A stretch of 64,000 nucleotides of DNA from Antitrichia curtipendula (GCA_951230915.1 OX579638.1:2870696-2934695), one strand, 5' to 3'; positions 1-12,414 are shown, counted from the first letter of the stretch. Notes: generated by a model not told the origin, from the letters alone. A program made the numbers and translations.

Positions 1-132
1 ATGCTAAAACTAGACTTCAAGAAGAACTTTCCAAAAATATAAACTACTAAAAATAGCAACTTGATTAGGTTTTATTTAACTTCAAAGTTTTGCAAACACC
101 AGATTTGGGTGCCTCGGGCATTTAGGGGTTAA
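1..132. repeat. Right end of a TTAA-type repeat, cut by window start
   Basis: The segment ends in TTTAGGGGTTAA at 121-132, the same terminus as the CCCCTAAAGG/TTAA MITE family found many times further on. The left part lies outside the window, so neither length nor target duplication can be judged. Confidence 0.4.
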
Positions 133-353
133 CTGCATCGACATCCACTTTCTGGACGATGAATAGAGGGCTTACATGCACACTATTTCATCCAACTAAC
201 TTCTCATTCATTCAATATAACACTTGCATTTTGAAAAAGACAACCTTATTTAATGCCTAATTTCACAAAATTGTGGTAAATGATATTTCTGTACAAAGAT
301 ATTAACAAAAATGTGCCAAAATTTGAAAAATAATTGAGGTGTTAAGGAGTTAA
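133..353. repeat. Dispersed repeat, inverted relative of 18925-19155
   Basis: Stretches such as TAACTTCTCATTCAT and AAAAATGTGCCAAAAT recur in reverse orientation at 18925-19155 in the same order. It is a degenerate member of a short repeat family with TTAA near the ends. No coding potential is seen. Confidence 0.45.
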
Positions 354-962
354 TCCTCATTTAACAATCTTGTTTCTCCGGCAATCAAAGCATCTTTTTG
401 AAAAAATCCCTTATAGGATTCATTTGTAACCTCAATTTTCACAAAATTTTCAAAAAAAGAAGTTTCACAAGGTTAAGATCTCTTGCTAGAACAATCTCAT
501 GTTGAAATTAGTGTATTTCAATTCCGTCTTAGAGCTATTAACAATTTAGATTTGCCTTCAATTTTGAACCTACTTTTATTTAACAATTTTTTTAATAAAT
601 GAAAACTAGATGTATTTTTTTGTGAATTTTTTTCCTAGATTCTCAACTCAATTGCTTATCATGTAAAATTCAAAAATTCAAAATCAATAGAGCAAAAATT
701 ATGAGCTATGAAGTTCAAAGCCAAAAAAATGTAGTTGAGTAAGGTGCAAACAAACATGTTTCCTTCACTTTAAATGCAAATATCTTGCAATTTACACAGT
801 CAAATTTTGTGAAATTTCTTCCACACGTCCTTATAGTAGTCTAGTACAAGATTCTACAATTAGATCAAAAAAAACATTTCTAATATTTTTTGCTCATTGC
901 TATAGAAATGGTAGTTTTGAGTAGTTTTTGATGGAAAAGAGGCTTTGAACTTTAGGGGTTAA
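353..962 (-). mobile_element. Diverged TTAA-type MITE (subfamily F), truncated
   Basis: Read on the minus strand it begins TTAACCCCTAAAGTTC at 962 and follows the order of the 940-bp MITE family, but is strongly diverged. It matches 31897-32602 and about 42800-43660 much better, for example the block with AAGTAGGTTCAA and the block around AGATGCTCT. The end near 353 appears truncated. Confidence 0.55.
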
Positions 963-1939
963 TTGGTTATAGATTGAATTTTCAATTTTTATGAAATTTG
1001 TTTTTTAAGCTCAAAATGCTAAATTCTATTTTTGTGATTTTTGTGATTTTATTTATTTTATTTATTTAAATTGTTTATGAAGGGTCATTTTTTGAACTAT
1101 AAAGGTTAATTTTGGAGGTCAAACAAATTTATATCCCTTGAATTGTAGAATATTTGCAAAGAAAATTTATGTAAATTTGTAATGTATAAATGTAAGAGAA
1201 CCAACACAAGAATCTACAAATGTTTAGATGGATGAAAAATAAAGATTGTGTGTGCTTGGGACATGTTTGCATCTATGCATTATTCAAAATTTGAATGCAG
1301 GTTAGGTCTTTTAGGGGCTAAAGAAATTCCAATATAATGCACAATGTATCCTTAGAAAAGGAAGCAACAGTGCTAAGAAAATAAAAAGAGTACAAAGCCA
1401 AATTTTATTTCAATTTTTTTGGTTGGTGCAAAGGTCAATTGTCTCTAAGGACATAATGTTTTTTACATCCATATATATGCATAAAACATTCAATATGTAG
1501 ATGATGAATATTTGTTTCATCCAATTTGCATACTTTCATCCCAAATAGAGGGATACTCTCTATAAAGATTTGGTACTGGAGAATGCTTTACAAATTGGGA
1601 ATCATGAGGAAAAAAATATTGATGAAGACGGCATAGCGCAACAAGGATGCACCTTTCTTTTCTCATAATTCCCAATTTGTCACGCATGTCATGACTTAAA
1701 CCACCATCCCCAAAGAACTTTGAATGTATGAAGAATTAAAAATCAATGCTAATGATTAAAAAAATGTAGAATGTCCTATTTTTTGAGCAAATCCATGTAA
1801 CAAATATCAAACCCTAATTGTAGTGCATGATCCTCTCTTAGGTTGTACTGAAAATCTCTTAGTGGTGGATTACAAAGCATTCTAGCTGAATTTTGTTCAT
1901 TGCAAAAGGGGGAATTATAAGCCATGGATACATCCATGA
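963..1939. other. AT-rich spacer with one small hairpin
   Basis: No gene is seen. The only structure noted is an 18-base inverted repeat at 1591-1608 and 1662-1679 (17 of 18 bases pair, loop about 53 bases), of unknown meaning. Confidence 0.5.
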
Positions 1940-2400
1940 TCTCACCTAGCCTAAAACCACCATCAAGACTTTGTGTACATCTCCAAAATCAATATGTATG
2001 TATGTTGAAGAAACAATTTCAAAACATTTGCCCTACAAAACTTTGAACCTTTCATAATTACCGCATACAATGTTCAAATGTTGCATTCTTTTGTGCATTG
2101 AAACCTCATTTTACTTGTCAACAAGGAAATATGAAAATTGACCATTTTAATATTGGCAACTAAGAATGTCTAATATTAGGAACTATGACCATCTTGATAT
2201 TAGAAACTATGTCTAGTATTAGTAACTATGACCATTTAAACATTAATAACTATATCTAATATTAGAAATTATGACCATTTTAATATTAATAACTATGTCT
2301 AAGATTAGGAACTATGACCATTTTAATATTAGGACCTATGTCAAATATTAGGAACTATGAACAGTAACAAGAAGGGGCGGTTTTGGGGGTACCTACCTTA
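1940..2400 (+). repeat. Dispersed repeat family C, copy 1, with internal tandem array
   Basis: Text from about 1960 to 2160 matches 19750-19940 and 31690-31900 in the same orientation, and the right end (GCGGTTTTGGGGGTAC then CTACCTTA) matches the right end of the 19717-19994 copy. The left terminus is not recognisable. An expanded tandem array at about 2150-2360 repeats TAATATTAGGAACTATG with a period near 48 bases. The copy lies directly upstream of the ADF promoter. Confidence 0.5.
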
Positions 2401-2456
2401 TCGCCAAATATTTTTGTTGGAGCCCTCACTGTAGCAACGCCCATGGCAGAAGCACG

Positions 2457-2485
2457 CCACGCGTTGGACGGCCGTCACCGCGTGG
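2457..2485. promoter_or_regulatory. GC-rich palindrome in the ADF proximal promoter
   Basis: CCACGCG at 2457-2463 and CGCGTGG at 2479-2485 flank a perfect 10-base palindrome GACGGCCGTC at 2467-2476. The motif lies about 120 bases upstream of the TATA-like box. CGCG and ACGCGT cores are known binding sites of CAMTA-type and cell-cycle factors; which factor binds here is unknown. Confidence 0.35.
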
Positions 2486-2605
2486 ACCCAACTGCAGAAG
2501 ACCGGCTGAAAACGAAAATCGCACCCCATTATAATATTCCAACAGATAACTGACCGCACATGCTGGAGTAAGCCGCAACAGAACTGTGATTGTGGAAGTC
2601 TCTGT

Positions 2606-2614
2606 TTTATATAT
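2606..2614 (+). promoter_or_regulatory. TATA box of the ADF gene
   Basis: TTTATATAT sits in a locally GC-richer promoter about 200 bases before the start codon, which would place transcription start near 2640 and give a 5' leader of about 175 bases. Confidence 0.55.
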
Positions 2615-2814
2615 CCAAGCGCTGCTTACAGCTGCGCCAAGGCCTAGGGGGCAATCACATGGCCAGCAGCATCGTCACTTCTGTTTAGTGCTTTGCGTCT
2701 CTCTTTGGATTCTGACGGTGTTTTCGTCGCTTTATTTTGCTCTAGAATTCGTTTGATTTGGTTTAGATTGGAGATCGGGAGGTGGATTTTGGTGGGTTTG
2801 GTGGATTGGAAGCG

Positions 2815-3237
2815 ATGGCGAACGCAGTGTCGGGTATGGCGGTGAGCGACGAGTGCAAGCTCAAGTTTTCTGAGCTTCAACGGAAGAAGACGTTTCGTTA
2901 CATCGTCTTTAAGATTGACAAGTCTCAGATTGTGGTGGAGCAGTACGGCGGTCCGGAAGCCACCTACGAGGATTTCACCGCTGCGCTTCCGGAGTCCGAT
3001 TGCAGGTATGGCGTGTACGATTTCGAGTTTACGGCGGAGGACGGGGACATCAGTTGCCAGAAGAGCAAGATCTTCTTCATCGCGTGGTCGCCTGATACTT
3101 CTCGTGTGAGGGCGAAGATGATCTACGCGAGTTCCAAGGAAACGTTCAAGCGGGAGCTTAATGGCATCCACTATGAGCTGCAAGCCACCGATGCCACGGA
3201 GATGGATCTGGACGTGATCAAGGAACGCGCCAAGTAG
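2815..3237 (+). CDS. ADF: Actin-depolymerising factor (ADF/cofilin)
   Basis: This 140-residue protein is a complete plant ADF, which binds actin monomers and filaments, severs and depolymerises filaments, and drives actin turnover in the cytoplasm. The N-terminus [10 protein letters not shown] carries the Ser6 that plant CDPK-type kinases phosphorylate to switch off actin binding. The ADF-H core is intact, with the actin-binding long helix and the [18 protein letters not shown] block at residues 91-108, and the usual C-terminal acidic/basic tail. I start at the ATG at 2815, because it gives the family N-terminus; a GTG-led extension 11 codons longer is the leader. No intron interrupts the CDS. 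Flowering-plant ADF genes carry one right after the start codon, so an intronless copy fits a non-seed plant. The loop near residues 74-81 (EDGDIS) is slightly longer than I expect for angiosperm ADFs. Confidence 0.95.
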   Translation: MANAVSGMAVSDECKLKFSELQRKKTFRYIVFKIDKSQIVVEQYGGPEATYEDFTAALPESDCRYGVYDFEFTAEDGDISCQKSKIFFIAWSPDTSRVRAKMIYASSKETFKRELNGIHYELQATDATEMDLDVIKERAK

Positions 3238-4560
3238 ATTTGTGGTTTGAGGAGAGGAAGCAAGAAATTCCCCCCGTTGATCAACCCGCCGTGGAGAGTG
3301 ACAGAAAGAAAGCTTGAAACCCTAGATTCCGTTGTCGTGTGTGCTTTGATCTATCCCGGCGTTGATCTCACCGGATCTTCTTTAACTCTAGGACTCTGTT
3401 TATTATTCGCTGTCATGTGAGCTTCGATCGAACCTGCTTGGGAGAGAAAAGAGCTCCTAACCCTAGCCTGCTCTTTTCTATCGCTGTCTTCTGAGCTTTG
3501 TCGAGACAAATCCATAGAGGACAGTTAGTATTCATTTTGTATACATTCCGTGCGCTTCATTTTAGTAAGGATTCATTGGACTCCGAAACGCACTGGGCTT
3601 TTGAAGCCTCCTGTAATTTCTCTTCATTAAATACGATATCCCGATACTTTGGGCCAGTCCCTCCTACAATCCTTTATGGGCATTGTGGAGAAGGATTCAT
3701 CGAGAGGTGCGTCCTGGACATTGTTTTTCTAATTTGTGGAGTATTTGAAGGCCTGTTTATGGAAATCTAATTTACGGAGGTATGTTTTATAGAGCAACTG
3801 GATTTTCGTCTTGGAATTGCTGTTGGAGAGCATTTACCAATTGCTTTACTGTAGGAAAGCATTCCTTTCTGGTGGAGGAATGGATTATTGTACAATTTGC
3901 ACCTGTAACTTTGTTGGAGCTTTGGTGTGTTAAGGTACTGTTCCAGGCTTTTCAGAATCGAAACTCTTTTCTAATTGCGTCAGGCTTGTCTACAAGAAAA
4001 GCTGTGACATGAACGTGATTGTGGCAGATGTCTTGTGAGATTTACTCTTCTTAATTGTGGAATTTTTTCGTGGAATTTTCTCCTCTCTGAAAGTGTGCTT
4101 TACCTTCCAGTGTTAACTCGAAGATCTGATGACACATTTAGCTTCCTGACTTGAATTCAGAGCAAGTCCAGTCGAAATGTTAGTGAACGATTGAGCAGAT
4201 TCATCTGGAAAATGGATGTTTGGGGTTTAGGGTGTTCACAAATTACAAGGGTTTGGGAGGAAGTTTGGCATGTGAAGAAGTGTTTTTTCACAGAAAAAAA
4301 AAATTCAATTGCTGAAACTCTGGAAGGTCTGTTGGAGAGGTTGAATTGGTCTGTGTCTGAACCAATTGCTGAAAGATCTCTGCTGGAGACGGAGGTTGAA
4401 TTGGTCTGTGTCTGACTCGGTACAGTAGAGGATGACTGAAACCGTTACGGACATGATCCTGCCTCGGGGCCTCCTATTCTGACAACTGTTACCAAGAACT
4501 CATTTGGTGATGCACCCTAACCCTAAAACCTCTCATGTACTGACTGACTACTGAGCCTCA
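3238..4560 (+). other. Probable ADF 3' transcribed region
   Basis: Base composition stays mixed like an exon or UTR up to about 4560, then drops abruptly to AT-rich spacer. Only short ORFs without recognisable family are present. Telo-box-like AACCCTA motifs occur near 3308, 3459 and 4518. A 24-base direct repeat lies at 4337-4360 and 4392-4415. A long or spliced 3' UTR is the simplest reading, but no poly(A) site can be fixed. Confidence 0.35.
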
Positions 4561-6288
4561 ATTTATTTTTTCTTATACACTACGGAGTACATCTTTTCAC
4601 TAAATTTGAATGGATATGTTTTTTATTTTATTTTTCAGAGATGGTAGAGCGTGTCTTCTACATTTCCTAAAAATTTCAAAAAAAAATTTGATAAATAAAA
4701 TATTGAAATCTATCCTACACATTAATCCCTAAATGTCCAAAGTCTTCTCTAGAATTGACGATTTGAAAAAAATCATTATAAAGTACTATTTGGAATAATA
4801 TTTTGGATTTGATATACAAACTAAGGTTGTAGGTTTTGAATTTTAGATTCTATCTATACGGGTTAGATTCACCAATGTTATCACCAATATTTTTTTTTAT
4901 AAATTTTGAAAGAAAAATCTTAAAATTCCTTCAAAATTCAATTACAAACAAAATATTATCATTTTTGGAGTAAAATTTGTTGGAATGGATTTAAAAGGAG
5001 GTTCTCTTGATATGGTGATTTAATTTCTTTTTTTAATTTAAAGAATTTAAAGAATATAATTTAAATAAATTTTAAATAAATTATAAAAAATCATTTTTTA
5101 AATAATTTAAATAATTTATTTAAGATATTTATTTATTATTTATTATTTATTATTTAAATATATTTTAATTATTTTAATTATTAATTATTAATTATTTTAA
5201 TTATTTAAAATAATTTTAAAATAATTAAATAATTATAAATAATTATTTTTTTAATTCTTTAAGTTCTTTAAAAAAATTAAATTATATTCTTTAAATTTGT
5301 GACCTCATTTTTGCAAACATGCAATTTTGCCTTAGTCACCCACTTGACATACTTCCACATTTGTAATTTTAGAAAAATATGTACTCTAGTATCACCAAAT
5401 CGAACCAATAGATAGGACAAGAACTTGATAAAGTACCTCCTTAAATTAGGATGACTTTCATCCAAGCAACAAAAAGCAAGAAACAAAAAATGAATTTGTT
5501 CATCCTTCAAAAATTGGACGTTGGAGTGCTTCAAGGTTAAATTAGGCTATTTGTTTGTTTTGTTTGTTATGGTGAGATTTTCAAAACTGTACATCCTCAG
5601 TTGCTTTCTTGGTACTATCAGAAAACTCTCTACAAAGAGTGTTGCACAAACTTTATTTTGTGGCATTCTGGCTCGTGGTAGAAAAGATTTTGAAGTTTTT
5701 TTATGAATTAAAATATTAGAAAAATATTTTTGTTTTATTTTATTATATTGTGGCAACAACAAAAGGTACACTAGTTATTATGAAGTCCTCAAGAATAAGT
5801 TATAGAAATTTATATCAAATGTAGAAAATGCTTCAAAAATCTAAAAAATTTCACCGTTCTTATATATATTAGTTTAAAACATCATAGTGTAAACTAAATT
5901 CCATGTCATTCTATAATTAGAACATCAATAGACCTTGGTTATAAGGTCAAAATTCAAAATTCATTGAATTTTAGTTGAGTTTTAAAGATTTTACAAATTT
6001 TCAAATTAGAGTAGAAACTAGACTTAGATGGATTTGCATCAATTTAATGAAACATTTAGATTAGCTTGGAATCATTTAATTTAAATTTTTTCCAATAATA
6101 TTTTTGTTTATTTGTAATATTTATATTTTGGAATGATAGAATGAAACTTTAGTATTATCAATTTGACAAAATTTAAATCCAAAACTTCTTATTGTATGCC
6201 TAGTTTTTTTGTTGAATATTGTGACATGATGTCTAACACAATGTCCATGGCGTGTAAGAGGAACCCCATCCATTTAATAGATAGATTT
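4561..6288. other. AT-rich spacer with large AT palindrome
   Basis: Almost pure A/T sequence at about 5030-5300 is made of TTTAAATAATT-like units and folds on itself: AAAGAATATAATTTAAAT near 5050 pairs with ATTAAATTATATTCTTT near 5285. No gene is seen. Confidence 0.5.
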
Positions 6289-6490
6289 TTAAGAATATAT
6301 AAATAATATTCAAAAATATATAAATAATGTTCAAAAATATATAAATAATATTCAAAAATATATAAAAAATATTTAAGAATATATAAAAAATATTTAAGAA
6401 TATATTAATAATATTTAAGAATATTCAAAAATATACAAAGAAAATTAAAAAATATTCAAGAATATACAAACCAAATTAAAAAATATTCAA
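6289..6490. repeat. Tandem array of about 22-bp AT-rich units
   Basis: Repeats of AATATATAAATAATATTCAA and close variants run for about 200 bases. Unit drift rises toward the right end. Low-complexity satellite-like DNA without coding content. Confidence 0.6.
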
Positions 6491-7590
6491 AGAGAATTTC
6501 AAGAGCATGTCTAATATACTCAATAGGACACCTCGGATAGTGAAAAATTGTATTGTGTGTATGTAGCGATTGGACACAAATGTTCAACCGTGGCACAATT
6601 AGTTAAGATTCTTTCAGAAGTAGGTGCGTTAGAATATTGCAGTTATTTAGCACAATGCTCTATGATTAGATATCTAGTTAGTTTTTTCTGTCAAACAAGA
6701 CAATCTTGGTTATATGGGTTCAAGGCACTTTAAATTTCATTGGATTATATTTATGAATAAAAGAAGAATTTAAACCCTTGGTTGATTTCATTTAAATAAA
6801 TAAATAAATACACATCTATGGTTGAGCATTCTAATGTAGTACACTTGCAACTTCAAGCTTGTATTACAGTTGGAATTTTAATTTCTTTTTATGTTCTACA
6901 ATTTTGAAGCTACTTCAATGGATGGATTTCATTGGAAAAAAGGATTATTTCATTAGATGTTATAAGCAATTGATGCATGAAAGGTGCAATAATTTTTGAA
7001 GTTTTTGAAGTACTCTAATATTATGCATTCCATGCAAGTGCCAATCAATAATTAAATTGTACCATGAGCTTTATAATAACTATTCTTTAAATTTTTAGAG
7101 GTGCCATAATATTTTACACTTCATTCTATATAATTCAAGTGCATATTTTTAAGGAGCAAGCAATATTAGGGTGCCCTACCATAAACAAAGGCATCAACAT
7201 TTTGTGATAGGCATTGGGTGCATTCAAGTGCGAACTACTTGCTAGACAGTGACAACAATGATCGTTGGAACAATGTAATTGGAGATTTTTCTCTCAACAA
7301 AGTAGAGTGGGTTAGATTTGTACCTCATTGGCGTTGAAAAAATCTCAACGTGCACCCAAGTAAAGGCTAAGGTGTCACAAACAACTAGACATCCTCACTG
7401 CAACGGCTGAGTATAATCAAGCTCTATACACTTAGCAATAATGGTAGTGCCATCTAAACCATTGTTGTTTGATCTCAAAAAAGTGCACCCTCCATCGTGG
7501 CGGTTATATCTATAATATGTTCATTTGTTAAATTGCTAATATCCTATGGCTTGGTGTCACCTTCTTTGTCACCATATATAAACCACATTG

Positions 7591-7629
<39 letters not shown>

Positions 7630-7789
7630 CATTCTATTTTCCCTACCTCTATTCCTTGTGGCACCCACCCGCCTCCTAGTGGGGGCATAATTTGCAATTA
7701 AATTTGCAGCTCAAGCATGCCTTCTTGGCCTTGACACTTGGTGACTAGAGAAGAGTGCACTGAATGCCTCCCTGGGACAAATTCCAATG
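6491..7789. other. AT-rich spacer with TA microsatellite
   Basis: No gene recognised. A (TA)18 dinucleotide run occupies 7592-7627. The right edge carries the left TCA target-site copy of the CACTA element at 7790-7792. Confidence 0.5.
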
Positions 7790-7809
7790 TCACACTACAA
7801 CAAAATGGA

Positions 7810-8600
7810 TGTTTTATGACTGCAAAATATAACTGCAGTGAGTTGTAAAATCTCAAAATATGACTTCCGCAGAAATCACTGTAGATGGCGCGCGATATGA
7901 CTGGGTCTAGTCATTACCGACTAGTCATATTTTTAATGAGTCATATTTGTAGTCATCTAGATTGAAAGTATAATACGCCATATTTTGCCAACGTGGCGTA
8001 TATGTTGACTACCCTTGAAGTTTTGACTTTTTTTTGAGCTGCCTGAGCAAAGAAAAAAAATCCTACGCGGCATATGACTCTATGTAGTCATATTTTTGGC
8101 TGACGTGGAACATGACTACAATGAGTCATATTTGGGTTGACATGGCATATAACTTTGTACAGTCATATTTTTGGTTGATGTGGAATATAACTTTTGTGAG
8201 TCATATTTTCTACTGATGTAATAAATGACTTTTGTGAGTCATATTTTCTATTGATGTGATAAATGACTCTTGTGAGTCATATTTTTTTGTTGATGTAATA
8301 AAATGACTTTTATGAGCCATATTCTTTGTTGATGTAGAAAATGACTCTTATGAGTCATATTTTCTATTGATGTCTTGATTGATGTGGAATATAACCTTCA
8401 TGAATCATTTAAAAAAAATGTAAAATATAACTGTTGTGAGTCATATTTTTGGTTAATGTAGCAATTTCTATGGAGTGTTACTAATAATTTAATGATTGAA
8501 TGTAGTCATATTTAAAAAAATATAGAGTTGCATTTTGGTTTGATAATGAGTATTATGTGACTACAACCAATCATATTTTGGCCAAGATATATTGTGAAAT
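7810..8600. repeat. Left subterminal repeat array of the CACTA element
   Basis: Units of about 50 bases recur between roughly 8090 and 8460. Each holds ATGACT followed a few bases later by TGAGTCATA, making a small palindrome, joined by TTGATGTGGAATA-like spacers. About ten units are visible. The arrangement matches subterminal transposase-binding arrays of plant CACTA elements. Confidence 0.75.
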
Positions 8601-9339
8601 ATGACTCAAGCAAATAAAATTCCATATTAGTCAGAGTTGCATTTCTTAGATTTGTATGTAGTTTGTAACTGGAATATCTAAGGTTTATAAAATAGCTTAT
8701 GTCATGAACTACAATCATATTTTTCATACATTCAAAATAAACATGACGCATTGCAATCATGCACCAACATGGTTTAGCAACTAAACAAAATACTATCAAA
8801 CTAAAAACAAGTACATACAATTTTTGAGATGCATAAGAGACACTTACACTAAAAAGAAAATACAAGAAAGAATGTTACTCTTTTCAGTGACATTTATTAG
8901 TCACTAATACAAAATATATCACAATGACATTCTATAAATGTATATTCCCACACACTTATAGGACTTGTATTCCTTATAAAGATGTGAAGATGTTTCTTTT
9001 CTAATGTTGTAAGTAGCCTCCAATAACTTTATTCCAACTTTTGGTGCCTACATATACAATCAGCAAGGTTAATTTTCAGTGAATAAACAATATAGATCAA
9101 CCTTCAAAGATTTAAGGCAACACAAAATATGTAGTATAAATTTAAGATTAAAAAAAACCCATAGCCAGTTAATCGCTATATCTTTACAAATTCAAAATAA
9201 TAAAGAGAAAAGAAATACAACATAACTACTATATCTTTAAAAATTACAAGTAAGTAACAAGAAATAATGACATCATAACCATTATTTATCTAAAAATTAC
9301 AAATAGACAAAAAAAAAAGAATAATAATAGTGATAGAAG

Positions 9340-9845
9340 AAACAAGAAGCAAAAGATAACATTTTTAAAAGGTAAGATGCAATAAGATGTAATAAGAAGT
9401 AAGAAGAAGTCAGAATTAAGATGTAACAAGAAACAATAAGAAGCACAAATTAAGATGCAATAAGAAGTAAGAAAAAGCCAGAATTAAGATGTACTAAGAA
9501 GCACAAATTAAGATGCAACAAAATCCAACAAATAATAAGAAAAAGCAAGAAATAAGATGCAATAAGAAGCAAAAAGTAACAAGAGCAAACAAAGAGTATA
9601 AATTAAGAAACAACAAGAAACATGAACTAAGAGGCAACAAGCAGCAAAAATTAAGAAACAAAAAGAAACAAGAATGAAGAAACAAAAAGAAGCAAAAGCT
9701 AAAAGGTAGCAAAAAACAAGAACTAAGAGGCAACAAGAAGCATGAACTAATAAGCAAAGAGAAAGAAGAGCTAAAAGGTAGCAAGAAACAAGAACTAAGA
9801 GGCAACAAAATTTAGGAGACAACAAGAAGCAAAGAAGAAGAAAAA
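9340..9845. repeat. Purine-rich low-complexity tract inside CACTA element
   Basis: The plus strand is made of AAGAAGCAAGAA-like units with imperfect periods. It produces open frames on the minus strand that read as Leu/Cys/Phe/Ser strings, which are composition artefacts rather than proteins. Confidence 0.7.
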
Positions 9846-9884
9846 TAATCAAATGTTGCACTTTGAAGAAGAGGTACAAAAAAT

Positions 9885-10038
9885 GGCGGCTAGGATTTCA
9901 AAACCCTAAATCAGTGACGCTAGGATTTCAAAATCATAAATTAGTGGCGGCTACGGTTTCAAAACCCTAAATCAGTAACGGCTAGGATTTCAAACTCATA
10001 AATTAGTGGCGGCTAGGGTTTCAAAATCCTAATCATGT
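9885..10038. repeat. Tandem 31-bp repeat carrying telo-box-like motifs
   Basis: Five units of about 31 bases read GGCGGCTAGGATTTCAAAA then CCCTAAATCAGT, alternating with a variant ending TCATAAATTAGT, so the true period is about 62 bases. AAACCCTAAA, a telo-box-like motif, recurs. Directly after it, ATGACT/AGTCAT palindromes run to about 10115. Confidence 0.65.
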
Positions 10039-11392
10039 GACTTGTTTTAGTCATGCGCATGACTTGTTCTAGTCATGTGACTTGATATAGTCACACAACT
10101 GACCAAATATGACTATACTAAGCAACTAAGTTATTTTAATAATCAAATTTGATCCAAAGTGAATACATATTGACACTACAACTTCACAAAATGCTTAAAG
10201 GAAAATTGCAAGGCCTTAAGCACCTACAATTATAGAAAAAAAAGTGTACAAAAAGTGTAGGAATGAAAGTATTTAATAGAGGTGCTATTTAAGTGCATCT
10301 TTGAAGTAAAATAAGGGATTATGCTTTTATAGTCTAAGTATATCCTTGTAAGAACATCCAAACAACCATCTTTTAATTGCAATTCAAGCACGTGCATGCC
10401 TACAGTGAACCTCAATCTTTATATGAATAATTTTGTGACTTATATAGGGCCTACAGAGACCCTCTAAAATGTGGCTTGTATGATATTGTTGTGAACCTTC
10501 CGAATAAATAAACAAACTTCAATACAGAACATATGTGAGTGTTTTTACTATATCCTTAAAATAAAGCATGCACAATTATGTTCTTTATTGTTGAGCTAAA
10601 TCTTAAGTTGGATATTTAAGTATTATTCAATTGACATTCTAATCATTGAACAAATTTTTTCTAATGATAAACCATAAGTGGTTCACATCTTAATTAAATT
10701 TGACAAAAACTATAAAAATTAGAAGTTTGAGGTGGTTTTGGATGGTTTTGGCCAATCCAAGCCAAAGCTCTAGTCTTCCAAATCCAGTTTGAAAATTTCA
10801 AATTTTTGATAGCTTAAATTGTAGAGTGTTGCATGCCTATTCAAAAATAGTAAAATCTTCAAAATGGGATATTTTTAGCAAAAATTATGGATAGATAAAG
10901 TTTATCTCTTATATTTTTTCCAAGACTTTATCTAACATTTTCTTCTAGCCTATAAGTCTAAATTAACTTTTGCTTTCAAGATTGCATTGTAAATGTCATC
11001 TAAATGTAAGGTCCCTTTCTAGCTTGAATAATATGAATTTCGATGTTTTTAATCCAAAATTAATGCTCTTGATTCTAATTTCATTATAATCTATTTTCCT
11101 TATTTTTTAATCCATTTTTAAAAGTGTGATATATTTTTCAAAACCTTTAAAAATTACCTAAATGATTTTGAATTCAAAGTTGGGTTTTAATAAATTCTTA
11201 AGTTTGAGTTCAACTTCTAATTTCTAATATAATTAAGGTTTCTACCAAAAAAATAACAAAGTGCCAAATTCAAAGACATGCCTCAGAATCCATTTTCACC
11301 TCATCCCCATTTTTCAACATGCATATTATGGATGTATCATAAGGCCTACCTTGATTCATTTTTGTTACGATTTTTGTATCTTTGTGTACAAC

Positions 11393-12314
11393 TTAATTCC
11401 TGAAGGTCAGAGATTATGTTTTCACCAAAATCGCTCTAAAACTGCTGTTTCTAATACAAGTACCAAATTTGAGGGAAAAAAAAAATTTGGAAAAATGTAA
11501 TAGTAGGATCTTGTATTAAACTAGTTTGAGAAGCTGTCAAAAAAAAATTCAGAAATTTCTACCATGTGAATTGCAAGGTAATAGTGTTTGAATTGACAAA
11601 AATCCAGGCAGTTGCACTTCACAAGGTCACATTTGTATGAAAAAATGTCCAAAATGGTGGTACTTCTTTGGATTCATTCTTCAAGGCAAGTTGGCTACAT
11701 GCTTGAAAGTTTTCAGATTATTTGGAATTGTAAAACATATAAGAAAAAAATAGTAAGTAGAAAGTGGTAGAGAATGTTCAAAACACTAAACTGTTAAGAA
11801 TTTAAATATGGAATTGAAAAATGACAATTCCAACGGTTTGCAATGTTGTAATAAAATATCTACACCCAATGTTTTTATTTTTATTTTTAAATATATTGAA
11901 AATTCAGTTAAAAAAAGGACTTCGAAGTTTATTTTAGAATAGAGATTCCATAACTACCCTCAAAATAAAACTCTTCAAAACTTTCATTTCATTAATCAAA
12001 ATGGAATGATTCAAAGCTTCCCTTGTATATATAAATCTAAAGAACCAATTTCATATTTTAAGTGATTTTTTAAGTGATTTTTAAAGAAGTTTTTCCAACC
12101 GCCCGGGTTGTCCGCTGACCAACGAAAATGACATATCATGCAATAACTTTTTAACCATAGTCAATAGTTCTGGAAATTCTTGGGCCTTAAAGCTATTCCT
12201 TGGGCACATTTTGTGTGAAAGTTTCAAAGAAAAGAAGAAAAGAGTTCCAGTTGTAATGAGCTGCCTAAAATCACTATGTTGTCAAAAAACAGTGTTTGAT
12301 CCTGTAGGGGTTAA
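11393..12314 (+). mobile_element. TTAA-type MITE, copy B1, nested in the CACTA element
   Basis: TTAA at 11393-11396 and at 12311-12314 bound a 922-bp element. Its left terminus has drifted (TTCCTGAAGG) while the right reads TGTAGGGG. The inside follows the family order: GATTATGTTTTCACCAAAA near the left, GGATTCATTCTTCAAGGC in the middle, and GCTGCCTAAAATCACTATG before the right end. Because it lies inside the CACTA element it inserted later. Confidence 0.8.
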
Positions 12315-12414
12315 ATGACGACTTTTATAATAAGGTGTATAAATTCTATCTATGATCAAATTTTTTTTCTTTCAACATATTTCTTTCTACTTCTCTCTCT
12401 TGACTTTTTTCAAA

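Noticed and set aside
4516..4530. Interstitial telomere from CCTAACCCTAAAACC
   Set aside because: Only one to two units; better described as a telo-box-like motif.
8090..8460. CRISPR-like array of repeats and spacers
   Set aside because: Spacers are themselves repeated and the units are palindromic subterminal motifs of a CACTA element in nuclear plant DNA.
9494..9879. Two minus-strand ORFs of 104 and 123 codons
   Set aside because: They are complements of a purine-rich AAGAAGCAA tract and read as Leu/Cys/Phe strings; no protein family, pure composition effect.
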